A stretch of DNA of 64,000 bases, taken from contig JANYGI010000144.1 of the NCBI GenBank assembly GCA_025362495.1, forward strand, positions 17,897-81,896. The letters run 5' to 3'. This document shows, in pieces, positions 8,447 to 17,498 of the stretch; within the stretch, counting starts at the first letter, position 1; the number at the start of each line of letters is the position of its first letter. This DNA is from Byssovorax sp. GTDB taxonomy: Bacteria; Myxococcota_A; Polyangia; Polyangiales; Polyangiaceae. The notes beneath the pieces are model-generated. The model was not told the origin of the DNA. It saw only the letters and a program-made list of their open reading frames with translations, and made no database searches. The position numbers were made by a program, and so were the translations under genes.

Positions 8447-8649
8447 CCTGCAAATCCTGGTCAATCGAGCGTGCCTGTTCGATCCCGCGCTGGTCGGGGC
8501 TGGCCGCGGGGACGGGCTGGCTCTAGTTTTCTTCGTGGCGGGTACGGGGGTGGGCGACGGCGCCTCGCGAGGGGCGACCGCGGATGGGGGATTGCGGCGA
8601 ACGAGCCGCGCGCGGGCGGCCCTGCGCGCGGCCGCCGAGGGGGCGGATC

Positions 8650-9741
8650 ATGCGACTCAAACCGGTCAATCAGCAAATCGTGGTGGTCATGGGCGCGTCG
8701 TCCGGAATCGGCCGCGCCACGGCAATGGCGTTCGCCGCACAGGGGGCCACGGTGGTGTGCTCTGCGCGCGATCAAGGGGGCCTGTCGACGCTGGTGGAGG
8801 AGATCTGCGCCCGCGGCGGCAAGGCCGTGGCGGTGGTCGCCGACGTCGCGGATCCCGAGCAGATGGCGGGCGTCGCGGACTTCACCGCGCGGGAGCTCGG
8901 ACGCATCGATACCTGGGTTCACCTCGCCGGGGTCACCGTGTATGCGCGCTTCGAGGACACCACACCGGCCGAGTTCGCCCGGGTGATCGAGGTGAACCTG
9001 CTCGGCCAGATCCACGGCGCGCTGGCGGCTCTACCGCACCTGCGCCGCGCCGGGCGAGGCGCGCTGATCTGCGTCTCCTCGGTCGAGGGCCGCATCTCGT
9101 TGCCCTTCCAGAGTGCCTATGCGGCCTCCAAGCATGGAGTGGTGGGCTTCCTCGATTCGCTGCGGATCGAGCTCGATCGCGAGCGGATCCCCGTCAGCAT
9201 CACCAACATCATGCCGGCCGGCATCAACACGCCTTTCTTCGAGAAGGCCTTGACGCGGCTCGGCGTCGAGCCGCGGCCGCCGGCGCCGGTGTACTCCCCC
9301 GAGCTGGTGAGTCGCGCCATCCTCCATGCGGCCGCCACGCCGACCCGCGATCTCGTCGTCGGCGGGGCCGGCTGGGCGCTCGTGCTCGGTCAACGGATCT
9401 CTCCGTCGCTCGTCGACGCCGTGCTTCGCGGCCCCGCCGGGGTCGAATCGCAGCTCTCGGACCGGCCGAAATCACCGCAGGCGCGCAACAACCTCTGCGA
9501 GGCGTCGCCCGACACGCTGGCCCGCGTCGAGGGGCGCTACGGCGCCGAGAGCGTCCGCCGTAGCCTGTTCATGCGCCTCGAGCTCAGCCGCGGCGCCGAC
9601 GTGGTGCGCCGGGTGACGCGGGCGATCTCCGGCGTCGTCGCCCGGGGCATCACCGCGGCCTGGCGCCTCGGGGTGGCGAGGGGGGCGCGGGTCGGCCGCG
9701 GGCGCGAGGAAGCGGAGCTGCGTCGGCGACGGGCCAGGTAG
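8650..9741 (+). CDS. Short-chain dehydrogenase/reductase with C-terminal extension
   Basis: A 363-residue SDR oxidoreductase. GASSGIG at 15-21 binds NAD(P), Asn of the NLLG segment follows, and the catalytic set is Ser144 with Tyr157 and Lys161 (YAASK). The core ends near residue 250. About 110 further residues include VVGGAGWALVLGQRISP and a strongly basic tail ending RRRRAR. This longer layout is common in SDRs annotated from soil bacteria; the substrate is unknown. Start: ATG at 8650 is preceded by a purine-rich GAGGGGGC and places the Rossmann loop at the usual distance. The upstream in-frame extension to 8584 looks non-coding. Confidence 0.88.
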   Translation: MRLKPVNQQIVVVMGASSGIGRATAMAFAAQGATVVCSARDQGGLSTLVEEICARGGKAVAVVADVADPEQMAGVADFTARELGRIDTWVHLAGVTVYARFEDTTPAEFARVIEVNLLGQIHGALAALPHLRRAGRGALICVSSVEGRISLPFQSAYAASKHGVVGFLDSLRIELDRERIPVSITNIMPAGINTPFFEKALTRLGVEPRPPAPVYSPELVSRAILHAAATPTRDLVVGGAGWALVLGQRISPSLVDAVLRGPAGVESQLSDRPKSPQARNNLCEASPDTLARVEGRYGAESVRRSLFMRLELSRGADVVRRVTRAISGVVARGITAAWRLGVARGARVGRGREEAELRRRRAR

Positions 9742-9774
9742 CCTCGGCGCGGAGCAGGCCAGAGCCGCGGAGGT

Positions 9775-9814
9775 AGTCAGGCGCGAGGATCGATGAGGAT
9801 CCTCGCGTCTGACT
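9775..9814 (+). terminator. Strong hairpin after the SDR gene
   Basis: Arms of 17 nt (9775-9791 and 9798-9814) pair at 16 of 17 positions around a 6-nt loop. The following bases are GGCTCTCTCTTTG, a weak pyrimidine tract. It lies 33 bp after the SDR stop codon and before the next same-strand gene, so a terminator is likely. Confidence 0.65.
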
Positions 9815-9922
9815 GGCTCTCTCTTTGCTGGCCACGGCGGAATTATCCACGCCGAAATTGAGGACTTGCAGTGTTCTCGGGTACATGTGCCGTAATCGGT
9901 AACAATCAGTCCTGTCTGGCGT

Positions 9923-9928
9923 TACGGT
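9923..9928 (+). promoter_or_regulatory. Candidate -10 element (TACGGT) 7 nt before the ATG at 9936
   Basis: TACGGT followed by 7 nt and the ATG, with no Shine-Dalgarno. It supports 9936 rather than the in-frame GTG at 9927, which would fall inside the hexamer. Confidence 0.4.
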
Positions 9929-9935
9929 GGACCGC

Positions 9936-11351
9936 ATGGTGCAAACCCGATCTGCCAAAGCTCGCTTCTGGACAGCCGCTCTCGTCCCGTGTGGACTCCT
10001 CGGCCTCGTGGGCGCCTGTGGGAACCCGGCCGGGACGTCGACGTCGGGCGACGGCGGGCCGGCCACCGCGTCGTCCGCCGGCGTGGTCGTCGCGCCGACG
10101 TGCCCGCCGGGCCTGAGCGCCGATCCGCTCGGGGCCTGCGTGGCCAGCGCCCCGAGCGCCCCTTTGCCGGACGTCACCCCGGGCGCGACGGCCACGGCGT
10201 CGGCGTCGGCGGCGGCCTCGGCCTCGGCGCGCCCCGCGCCGGGCTGCCCCGACGTGACGGAGCCCGATCGCGTCGCGGCGTTCGAGTGGGTCAAATCGCT
10301 CGGCGTCGACGCCCCGCTCGGCGTCCACCTGCGCGGCACGAGCGGCACGGCCGTCGAGCTGCGGCTCCTCGCCAACCAGATCGAGACTCAGCTCCGCACC
10401 GCCTGCGCGGCGATGGCCTCCGAGCTCGGCAGCAAAGGCCCCTTCGTCAGCTCGCAGACTGCCTGTCAGGCGGCGATCGACGGCCTGCACACCACGCGAT
10501 CGAAGCTCGGCCCCGCGACCAAGATCGCCGTCCACGTCCACCCGCCGCTCTGCGCCGAGAGCGCCGAGGCGGCGCGCGAGTGCGGCAAGCGCTGCAGCGG
10601 CGAAGACGCGGCGCCCGAGGCCACGTGCCCCGGCCAGACGGTGGGCAAATGCCCCGGCGCCTGCGACGGAGCGTGCGAGATGCGCCCTCCGAGCACCTGC
10701 GACGGGACGTGCCTGGGCCAGTGCGAGAGCGCCTTCACGGGGACGTGCGCCGGCTCGTGCAAGGGCAAGTGCGACGGCAAGACGATGGCGCAGCCCGGCG
10801 AGTGCAAGGGCAAATGCGAGGGCTCGTGCGACTCGGTCGCCAAGGGCGAGTGCAAGGGTCGCTGCTTCGGCGGATGCCAGCTCCACGCGTCGGCGTGCAA
10901 CGGGATCTGCGCCGGCAAGTGCTCGGTGAAGGTCGAGGATCCGCGCTGCATCGGCACGATCAAGCTCGCCGCGGCGGCGCCCGAGTGCGCGGCCTACTGC
11001 GACATGCAATCGATCCACCGGATGGCGTGTGGCCCTGCCCAGGTCGACGCCCGGGCCTCGGGAGCCAAGGACTCTGCTGCTGCCGCGGCCTACGTGAGCG
11101 CCGTCGAGAAGCACCTCCCGGCCATCCTCACGCTCTCGCAGCAGCTCAAGGGACACACCGAGTCCATCGGCCGGTCGAAGGGCATCGTGGCAGACGGGCT
11201 CAAGGCCATTCACGAGAGCGGCAGCCCGGCGCTACCCGGTCTCGCAGCGTGCCTGTCCAGCTACGACAAGGCGACCTCGGAGAGCACGGCGAGCCTGGCA
11301 GCCAGCGCGCGATCCGCGGCGCAAGTGGCCACCACGGCCGAGGGGAAATAG
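9936..11351 (+). CDS. Lipoprotein with six C-xGx-C-xGx-C cysteine triads
   Basis: A 471-residue secreted protein. Signal peptide then lipobox VGAC; the mature N-terminus is a Ser/Ala/Pro-rich linker (TATASASAAASASARP). A helical domain follows. Residues 239-329 hold six copies of a triad in which three Cys are spaced by three residues with Gly in the middle (for example CPGACDGAC, CDGTCLGQC, CKGKCEGSC). The segment after it has paired Cys, then a long Ala/Ser-rich helical tail to the end. Eighteen Cys in 91 residues suggest either dense disulfides or metal binding; the sequence does not tell which. Start at the ATG 7 nt after TACGGT. No enzymatic motif. Confidence 0.8.
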   Translation: MVQTRSAKARFWTAALVPCGLLGLVGACGNPAGTSTSGDGGPATASSAGVVVAPTCPPGLSADPLGACVASAPSAPLPDVTPGATATASASAAASASARPAPGCPDVTEPDRVAAFEWVKSLGVDAPLGVHLRGTSGTAVELRLLANQIETQLRTACAAMASELGSKGPFVSSQTACQAAIDGLHTTRSKLGPATKIAVHVHPPLCAESAEAARECGKRCSGEDAAPEATCPGQTVGKCPGACDGACEMRPPSTCDGTCLGQCESAFTGTCAGSCKGKCDGKTMAQPGECKGKCEGSCDSVAKGECKGRCFGGCQLHASACNGICAGKCSVKVEDPRCIGTIKLAAAAPECAAYCDMQSIHRMACGPAQVDARASGAKDSAAAAAYVSAVEKHLPAILTLSQQLKGHTESIGRSKGIVADGLKAIHESGSPALPGLAACLSSYDKATSESTASLAASARSAAQVATTAEGK

Positions 11352-11501
11352 GCGACAGCGCCGCATTTTGCGCCGTGGCAATTCGCCCCGTCGCGATCGC
11401 GCGGCGGCGCGAGGGTGCCATCCGGTGCTGGCGCGGCAGTTGCAAATCATGGCGTACCGTCCCCGGAAGAGCTGGGGATCGCTTCGCCGAGGCAACGATC
11501 C

Positions 11502-12212
11502 ATGACGACCCCATCGAACGCGCGCGCCCACAAACGAAGCCCGATCCGTGAGATCCACAGCGCCGGTGCCGCGCCGCAGAACGGGGCCGCGAACAGGGTC
11601 GCGATCGAGGCCACGATCACGCCCGTACCTGCGCCCGTGCCCACGCCTACGCACGCCGTCGCGATCGCCGAGCTCGAGCGGCGCTTCACCGAGCTGACGA
11701 ACCTGCTCTACGACACGTCGGTGCCGGCGCCGGTGCTGAAGGAGAAGGTTTTCCCCTTCCTCGCGCCGGACATCGAGTTTCGCGATCCCTGGGTGAAGGC
11801 CAGCGGGCTCCGGCATTTCTGGATTGGCCTCAAGGGCTTCCACGCCGTGATCCGCTTCGATTTCTGCATCTCGCAGCTCGCCGTGAAGCTCAACGAGCGC
11901 GGCGACGGAGGGCGGGTGACGGTCGACGGGGTGATGAACCTCAACCAGCTCGTCGTCTACACGTACCCGCTGCGGACGATCCTCGTTTACGAGTTCACCA
12001 TGACGCCGGACGGCCAGCGCCTCCAGATAACCTCCCTCGAGGAGATGTGGAGCCTCGGGGATCTGATCGAGAACCTCCCGGGCGCGAAGCGGCCGTACGA
12101 GCTCTACCGCCGCTTCTTCGGCTACCTGTTCGGAGGGATGTTCTGGGTCGCCGCGACCGCAAAGGATCGGTTGACGAACGCCGCCGCGGGCAAGAAGGCC
12201 GCGGCGGCGTAG
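11502..12212 (+). CDS. NTF2-like (DUF2358-like) protein
   Basis: A 236-residue soluble protein. After a disordered Pro/Ala-rich N-terminus (residues 1-45) comes a domain that opens with a helix (LERRFTELTNLLYD), then FLAPDIEFRDPW, a segment resembling NTF2/SnoaL-fold proteins and the eukaryotic DUF2358 family. Aromatic residues follow (FGGMFWVAA near the end). The tail ends in Ala/Lys. Function unknown. The ATG at 11502 is preceded by GAGG at 9 nt; an in-frame extension upstream to 11415 is possible but looks non-coding. It converges on the DUF362 gene with 7 bp between stops. Confidence 0.7.
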   Translation: MTTPSNARAHKRSPIREIHSAGAAPQNGAANRVAIEATITPVPAPVPTPTHAVAIAELERRFTELTNLLYDTSVPAPVLKEKVFPFLAPDIEFRDPWVKASGLRHFWIGLKGFHAVIRFDFCISQLAVKLNERGDGGRVTVDGVMNLNQLVVYTYPLRTILVYEFTMTPDGQRLQITSLEEMWSLGDLIENLPGAKRPYELYRRFFGYLFGGMFWVAATAKDRLTNAAAGKKAAAA

Positions 12213-12219
12213 CCCGCGA

Positions 12220-13509
12220 TCAGGGGTGCGGCGGCTGCGCCTGACGGCGCTTGCGATTGAGCACCTCGGGCGACTCGGCCACGGCCATGCCGATGAGGCG
12301 CATGCTCTCGAGAGCGTGCTTGAGGCCGAGGCGGATCGTCTCGGCGTTGGTGTCGCCGACGTTGGGATAGCCGCGGCCCTCCGCGTCGGTAGGCACCTTG
12401 CCCCAGTTGGCGAAGAGCTTGCCCCAGTCGCTCTGCAAGGCCTCGTTGATGTGCTTCTGGCCGTAGTACGGATACCAGAACGCGTCGTGGTAGGCGACAG
12501 AGGCCATGTAGGCCCAGGGGGCGAGCCAGGTCTTCAGCGACCACTCGACGGGCTTCTTGAGCGGGCCCCAGTAGATGCGGTGCTGGTTGCGCGAGGCGAA
12601 CGTCATCTCCTTGAAGGGGCCCTGGAAGTGCCAGTTCTCCTTCGCGAGATCGACGTCGCCGACGATCTCGATGTCGCGCACGTCGCCGCAGCCGAGGCCG
12701 AGGTCGTGCGCGAGGCGGATGAATTTGCAGTCCTTGAGCGGGTCCATGCCCATCAGCTTCGCGGCGACGGCGTCGATCGCCACCTGATCCTGCGAGGCGA
12801 GGAGCACGTTCTTGACGTGCGGGATCATGCAGCGCGGGCCGGGGCCGTCGCCCGCGAAGGTGCCATCCATCACGGCGAAGATGCCCTTGTGGATCTTCTT
12901 CTGGATCATCAGGAGATCGACGAGCGTCTCGTGGATTACCGGATGCGTCCAGTGGCGGTGCTCGTTCAGGAGGCCTCCGAAGGCGTTCTTCATCGCGCCG
13001 GTCGTGGTCGTGAAGATGTGGGTCTTCACCGTCGGCAGGTGGATGATGTTCTCGCCGATGAAGCGCTTCGGGATCTTGAAGCCCTTCGGGTACACCTCGT
13101 TCAAGCAGAGGAACTTCTTCGTCAGATCGCCGACGGCGTCGCGCACATCGATCCACTCTTCGGTCTCGTAGAGGTGGATGTTGCGCAGGCCGTGGGCCTG
13201 GATGACGTCGATGTGCTTGTTTTCCCGCTCGCCGAGGTGCGCGTCGATGACGACGGTGCGGTTGTGGCAGCCGTGGATGAGGTCGGACGAATAGCCGTCC
13301 TTCTTCATCGCGCGGATGACGCCTTCAAGCTGCCAGGGCGTCGTCGACGCTGCCGGGTAGAAGAAGTGCCACGAGATGTTGATCTTCAAGCCGGTGTCGG
13401 CAGTCTTGTCGATCACCTCCTGGTAGCCGGCGAGGTTCATCACCCGGTGGTGGTCCTCGAGGACAGTTTCGGGGCTGGTGCGGACGATTGCGACCTTGGA
13501 CCGTGACAT
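12220..13509 (-). CDS. DUF362 domain-containing protein
   Basis: A 429-residue protein with a core typical of DUF362: KVAIVRTSPETV at the start, NISWHFFYPAASTTPW, HLPTVKTHIFTTTTGAMKN and DGTFAGDGPGPR. No 4Fe-4S CxxCxxC cluster, which some DUF362 proteins carry at the C-terminus, is present. The C-terminal 130 residues are Trp/Tyr-rich and end with KRRRAQ-like basic residues. Cytosolic; biochemical role unknown. TAAGGT lies 7 nt before the ATG in place of a Shine-Dalgarno. The gene runs alone on the minus strand next to another minus-strand lipoprotein gene. Confidence 0.88.
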   Translation of the reverse strand: MSRSKVAIVRTSPETVLEDHHRVMNLAGYQEVIDKTADTGLKINISWHFFYPAASTTPWQLEGVIRAMKKDGYSSDLIHGCHNRTVVIDAHLGERENKHIDVIQAHGLRNIHLYETEEWIDVRDAVGDLTKKFLCLNEVYPKGFKIPKRFIGENIIHLPTVKTHIFTTTTGAMKNAFGGLLNEHRHWTHPVIHETLVDLLMIQKKIHKGIFAVMDGTFAGDGPGPRCMIPHVKNVLLASQDQVAIDAVAAKLMGMDPLKDCKFIRLAHDLGLGCGDVRDIEIVGDVDLAKENWHFQGPFKEMTFASRNQHRIYWGPLKKPVEWSLKTWLAPWAYMASVAYHDAFWYPYYGQKHINEALQSDWGKLFANWGKVPTDAEGRGYPNVGDTNAETIRLGLKHALESMRLIGMAVAESPEVLNRKRRQAQPPHP

Positions 13510-13516
13510 GGCGCGG

Positions 13517-13522
13517 ACCTTA
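13517..13522 (-). promoter_or_regulatory. Candidate -10 element (TAAGGT) 7 nt before the ATG at 13509
   Basis: TAAGGT then 7 nt then ATG on the minus strand. The same spacing occurs before the zinc peptidase gene (TAAGGA, GTG at 36682). Confidence 0.4.
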
Positions 13523-13620
13523 GCATCAGCGAGGCGGAGGGCCGCGAGGAAGTCGTCGGGAGGGTTCGAGGAGGGCGCGGGGAGGGCGCGTGACGCGCGT
13601 GGAGCCAGCGTGGAGGAGCG

Positions 13621-14763
13621 TCAGTCCGCGCGCGCGGGAGCGAGGAAGGGGAACTGCTGCTCGAGGTCGTGGACGAGGCGCGTGGCCGGCGGCGAGGCCT
13701 GCTGCAGGCGGTGAAAGGCCGCGAGGCCGGGCGCGCGGCGATCGCCGGTGAGGTACGCGCGCGCGAGCCAGGCGAGGATGACGGGGCTGTCGGGCTTGGC
13801 CTCGTGCGCGCGGGCGAGCTCGCTCGCGGCGAGATCGAAGTGCGCGTCCTGGAAGAAGCTCAGGCCCTTGGCGAAGAGGAAGAAGGGATCGCTCTGTTCG
13901 ACCGTTTTCCCCTGCTTTTCCAGGCTCGTGACGAGATCGGTGCGGCCGGCGCCGCGCGCGGCGGTGAGGGCGTTGGTGAAGAACGGCTCGTAGCCGGGGA
14001 AGCGCGCCATGCCGGCCTCGAGGAACGCCAGCGACTCGTCGTGGCGGCGCTCGCGGTTGAGCAGCACGCCGAGGTTGTTGTAGAGCTCGGGCACGCCGGG
14101 CTCGCGCGCGAGCAGGAAGCGGAAGAGCCGCTCGGCGTCGGCGCGCTGGCCGTCGACCATCTGCTCGACGGCGACGTTGTTGTAGAAGAGCGCGAGGGCC
14201 GCGCCGTCGTCGATCGTCTCGTAGACCGAGAGCCACCAGTCGGAGATCTCGTTCGAGAAGTCGAAGATCACCGCGGTGGGACCGTGGCCCGCGCCGACGG
14301 CGACGTGCGATGACGTGAAGAGCCAGCCCTTGCGCTCGTAGTAGTTCTTCACCTGGCTGACGTGGACGAAGTACGCGTGGATCCCGATCTGCCGCGCCAG
14401 GGCGAGGAAGAGGTTGGAGTACGCGATGCAGTCGCCGCGGCGCTCGCGGAAGGCCTCGCGCGCCGTGAGCGATCGCGAGGGCAGGTACTGGAAATTCACG
14501 TAGCCCGCGTCGTTGAGGTAGCGGTGCAGGTAGCGGAGCCGCTCTTCCGGCGTGCCGCGGCGACCGACGGCGTCGTCGATCTCTTTGATCATCGCGCCGT
14601 CGATCTCGAGCGGATCCTCGAGATCGAAGCCCTCGGCGCGGCCTTCGCGGATCATCGTCGCTGCGGTGATCGACGCCGGCGGCGCGACGCTCGCGGCGCA
14701 ACCGGAGAGGAGCGCCGCAGCGCCCAGACAGAGCAGCCCGATCGTCGTCCAGCGGTTCTGCAT
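13621..14763 (-). CDS. Transglutaminase-like/TPR lipoprotein
   Basis: A 380-residue exported protein. Lipobox LLSGC gives a lipidated Cys22. Residues about 70-175 form a transglutaminase-like domain with Cys112 in RRGDCIAYS, His153 in SSHVAVG and Asp168 in VIFDFS, the expected Cys-His-Asp triad. From residue 190 come three to four tetratricopeptide-like helical pairs (VPELYNNLGVLLNRERRHDE and similar). The combination suggests a peptide cross-linking, cleaving or protein-binding role in the envelope; the substrate is unknown. A TATTCC hexamer sits 9 nt before the ATG. Same strand as the next crotonase gene but separated from it by 37 bp. Confidence 0.88.
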   Translation of the reverse strand: MQNRWTTIGLLCLGAAALLSGCAASVAPPASITAATMIREGRAEGFDLEDPLEIDGAMIKEIDDAVGRRGTPEERLRYLHRYLNDAGYVNFQYLPSRSLTAREAFRERRGDCIAYSNLFLALARQIGIHAYFVHVSQVKNYYERKGWLFTSSHVAVGAGHGPTAVIFDFSNEISDWWLSVYETIDDGAALALFYNNVAVEQMVDGQRADAERLFRFLLAREPGVPELYNNLGVLLNRERRHDESLAFLEAGMARFPGYEPFFTNALTAARGAGRTDLVTSLEKQGKTVEQSDPFFLFAKGLSFFQDAHFDLAASELARAHEAKPDSPVILAWLARAYLTGDRRAPGLAAFHRLQQASPPATRLVHDLEQQFPFLAPARAD

Positions 14764-14800
14764 GGGATCCGTGGAATAATCACACGGAGCGCGCCCGGGC

Positions 14801-15544
14801 TCACCTCGCGCGAGCGGTGAATGCGCGGGCGCCGTCCTCGACGCCCGCGGCGAGGGAGATCAGGCCGTGACGCAGCTCACCGGAGATGGCCTGATCGAGC
14901 GTCAATCCAGCCTGCTCGTAGGTGGAGAGTCGGTCTTCGCGCATGCAGATCTGCGGGAGCGCAGCGATGGTGCGGGCCAGCTCTTCGGCCGCGGCGCGCG
15001 CCGTGCCCTTCGGGACGATGCGGTTGGCGAGGCCAATCTGAAGGGCCTCGGCCGCGTCGACGGCGCGGCCCGTGAGGATGAGGTCGAGCGCGCGGCTGAG
15101 GCCGATGAGGCGCGGGAGGCGGACCGTTCCCCCGTCGATGAGCGGCACGCCCCAGCGGCGACAGAACACGCCCAGCGTCGCGTCTTCCTCGACGACGCGG
15201 AGATCGCACCAGAGCGCGAGCTCGAGCCCGCCGGCCACCGCGTGCCCGGCGATCGCGGCGATCACCGGCTTGCGCAGGAGCATGCGGGTCGGGCCCATCG
15301 GCCCGTCGCCGTCGACGGTGACGCGGTTGCCCTCGCCCGCGGCGATCGCCTTGAGATCGGCGCCGGCGCAGAACGTCCCTCCGTCGCCGAAGAGCACGCC
15401 GACCCGCGCGTCGTCGTCGCGATCGAAGTCCTGGAACGCGGCGGCGAGCTCGGCCGCGGTGGCGCGATCGACGGCGTTCTTCACGCCGGGACGATCGAGG
15501 ATGACGGTGGTGATCGAGCCCTGTTTTTCCACGCGGACCGGCAT
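14801..15544 (-). CDS. Enoyl-CoA hydratase/isomerase family protein lacking one catalytic Glu
   Basis: A 247-residue crotonase. Both oxyanion-hole segments are present (FCAGADLKAIA and AGHAVAGGLELALWCDL). The first catalytic Glu of hydratases is kept (GGLELA). Where rat enoyl-CoA hydratase has Glu164 in its FGQPEILLG segment, this protein reads LGVFCRRWG, so that Glu is replaced by Cys. It may therefore be an isomerase or another crotonase activity rather than a hydratase. Cytosolic, acyl-CoA metabolism. TAAAGT lies 6 nt before the ATG. It is not in an operon with other beta-oxidation genes. Confidence 0.85.
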   Translation of the reverse strand: MPVRVEKQGSITTVILDRPGVKNAVDRATAAELAAAFQDFDRDDDARVGVLFGDGGTFCAGADLKAIAAGEGNRVTVDGDGPMGPTRMLLRKPVIAAIAGHAVAGGLELALWCDLRVVEEDATLGVFCRRWGVPLIDGGTVRLPRLIGLSRALDLILTGRAVDAAEALQIGLANRIVPKGTARAAAEELARTIAALPQICMREDRLSTYEQAGLTLDQAISGELRHGLISLAAGVEDGARAFTARAR

Positions 15545-15550
15545 GGCGGG

Positions 15551-15556
15551 ACTTTA
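15551..15556 (-). promoter_or_regulatory. Candidate -10 element (TAAAGT) 6 nt before the ATG at 15544
   Basis: TAAAGT on the minus strand followed by CCCGCC and ATG. No Shine-Dalgarno. One of the best matches to the leaderless pattern. Confidence 0.45.
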
Positions 15557-15638
15557 CCGATCCGCGGAGGCGAACGCGAGAGGGCCACGGCTTGCGGTGC
15601 GGCGCGCCGGCGCCACGGGCTCACGCAGGAGACCGACC

Positions 15639-15995
15639 ATGACCAGCGCGAGCCTCAACCACGTGATCCAGGTCTACGGCGAGGAGCTGCGCGTCCTCGC
15701 GCACGCTCGCCCCGGCGCGGCGCTGGAGAGCAGCCGGCCGACGGTGCAGGCCCTCGTGCGAGCGTGCGCGCGGACAGGCGCCGTGGCCGAGGACGTCGTC
15801 ACGGCTATCGAGGCCGATCGCACGCTGTGGGAGCTGACCGACGCCGTGACGCGCGAGGCGCTGGTGGCGACTCCGGACCCCGGCCCTTACGACGTCATCT
15901 CGCGCGAGGCATCGAGCGGGACGCCTGAAAACAAGCACATCGGCGCGATTGGCACCCTGGAGGTGGGGTTACCGTGGGAGGATCGCTGGTGGTGA
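15639..15995 (+). CDS. Small protein of unknown function
   Basis: A 118-residue soluble protein, Ala/Val/Thr-rich in the middle and ending with paired Trp (PWEDRWW). I do not recognise it. It is supported by a Shine-Dalgarno (CAGGAG, 15626-15631) at a proper distance before the ATG and by codon use like its neighbours. It lies between a divergent crotonase gene and the convergent DUF2079 gene (stops 22 bp apart). Upstream in-frame codons to 15072 run antisense to the crotonase gene and are not taken as coding. Confidence 0.6.
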   Translation: MTSASLNHVIQVYGEELRVLAHARPGAALESSRPTVQALVRACARTGAVAEDVVTAIEADRTLWELTDAVTREALVATPDPGPYDVISREASSGTPENKHIGAIGTLEVGLPWEDRWW

Positions 15996-16016
15996 CTGGC
16001 CATGACGTGATCCTGT

Positions 16017-17489
16017 CTATCGTGAACCGGCGCGCTTGACGAGCAGCACGCCCGCCGCGTCGACGACGACCGTGAAATCCCTGGAGCCGCGGAGGCGCGC
16101 GGAGGCCTCGTCGACGGCCTGGACGCCGCCCGGGCGCCGCGCCGCGCCGTCGCGATCGAGGAGGATGTACTCGTCGGTCTCCTCGCCGTCGGGGAACGCG
16201 TGCACGTCGACGCGCGACGCCACGTGGGGGACGACGTCGTCCTGCGCCGAGATCGACGCGGCCTTCGGCACCGCGTCGATCGCCTGGTGCAGCGCCAGGC
16301 CGCGCGGCGATTTGCTGAACCCGCGATCGATCGCCGAGCCCGGGCCGAAGGGCGAGGGCAGCGCCTTCGCGTCGTGCATCATCACCAGCGAGAGCCACCC
16401 GGCGACGGCGATGATCCGCGCGTCGCCCTTCGCGGGCAGGAAGCCGAGGGCCAGCACCGCGGCCGCCGCGAAGAGCGGGACGAGCGGCGCGCCGTAGTGG
16501 GTGTGGATGCTCCATTTGGCCGGATCATCGCTGTAGAGCTGCACCGCGAGCAGCGGCGCGACGAGCAGGAGGGGCCACGCCGCGCGGCGGATCGATCGCA
16601 GCGAGAGGAAGAGCAGCGGCAGCGATCCGCTGGCGAGCTCGATCGCGAACACCTTGCGATCGCCTTGAAACGCCATCTCCAGGAAGGCGAGAGGCCCGCT
16701 CGCGGCGGTCGCGAGCACGCCGTCGGCGGTGCCGCCGAGGCGGTTGTACTGCGCCATGTAGCGGAACGATTGGCCGGATCCGAAGGCGGGGATGGCCCAC
16801 TTCACGGCGATGAAGAAGAACGCGAGACCGCCGAGCGCGAGCAGCGCCGCGGGGAAAATGCGGCGCGCCCCGTGGCGGATCACCCAGGCCACGCCGGCCG
16901 CGAAGAGCAGCAACCCCATCTGCTCGCGCAGCGAGATCGCCGCGAGCGCCGAGAGAAACACCGCGCGCGGCGAGTCGATCTCGAGGCCCCACGCGAGGAT
17001 CGCCACCGGGAGCACGCAGAGCGTCGCGGCGTGGAAGTCGGCCAGATCGGCGAGCACGAGCTGCGGCGTGAGCAGCATCGCCAGCGCCGCGAGGCTGGCG
17101 ATCAGGCGATCGTGGGTGAGGCGCCGTGCGAGGGCCTCGATCGGGAAGGCCGCCCCCGCGACCGCGAGCGCTTGCGCGGCGAGCAGCCAGATCGGCGTAG
17201 CGACGATCCGGTAGGGGATCCCGAGCCAGGCGAGGCCGAGCTCGAGGTGGTTCGACCACTGATGCACGCGCTCGACGCCGTTGTACGGCGTGCCCCGGTG
17301 CGCAAGGTTCCAGAACACCGAGTGGTAGGCGCCGAGATCGACCCCCGAGCCGAAGTGGTGATCGCGGAGGACGCCCCACCCGAGCATCGCCGCCGCGTAC
17401 AGGGCGACGAGGGCGACGAAGGCTGGATGACGGCGGGCAGCTACGTCACCCGGTTGGGGCAGGGGGGCGCGCTCGGCGTTCGAGGGCAT
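16017..17489 (-). CDS. DUF2079 membrane protein
   Basis: A 490-residue integral membrane protein with about ten hydrophobic segments. The N-terminal DHHFGSGVDLGAYHSVFWNL and HQWSNHLELGL segments are typical of DUF2079 proteins, which resemble GT-C glycosyltransferases in overall shape. The C-terminal 120 residues form a soluble domain (DDVVPHVASRVDVHAFPDG), also usual in the family and probably periplasmic. A glycosyl-transfer function is only inferred from fold. TACGCT lies 9 nt before the ATG. It is divergent from the MoxR gene across 51 bp. Confidence 0.88.
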   Translation of the reverse strand: MPSNAERAPLPQPGDVAARRHPAFVALVALYAAAMLGWGVLRDHHFGSGVDLGAYHSVFWNLAHRGTPYNGVERVHQWSNHLELGLAWLGIPYRIVATPIWLLAAQALAVAGAAFPIEALARRLTHDRLIASLAALAMLLTPQLVLADLADFHAATLCVLPVAILAWGLEIDSPRAVFLSALAAISLREQMGLLLFAAGVAWVIRHGARRIFPAALLALGGLAFFFIAVKWAIPAFGSGQSFRYMAQYNRLGGTADGVLATAASGPLAFLEMAFQGDRKVFAIELASGSLPLLFLSLRSIRRAAWPLLLVAPLLAVQLYSDDPAKWSIHTHYGAPLVPLFAAAAVLALGFLPAKGDARIIAVAGWLSLVMMHDAKALPSPFGPGSAIDRGFSKSPRGLALHQAIDAVPKAASISAQDDVVPHVASRVDVHAFPDGEETDEYILLDRDGAARRPGGVQAVDEASARLRGSRDFTVVVDAAGVLLVKRAGSR

Positions 17490-17498
17490 GCCCGGCCG

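Noticed and set aside
9858..9887. TTGAGG-N18-TACATG as a promoter for the Cys-triad lipoprotein
   Set aside because: Both boxes are weak and the TACGGT 7 nt before the start is a better match to the pattern elsewhere.
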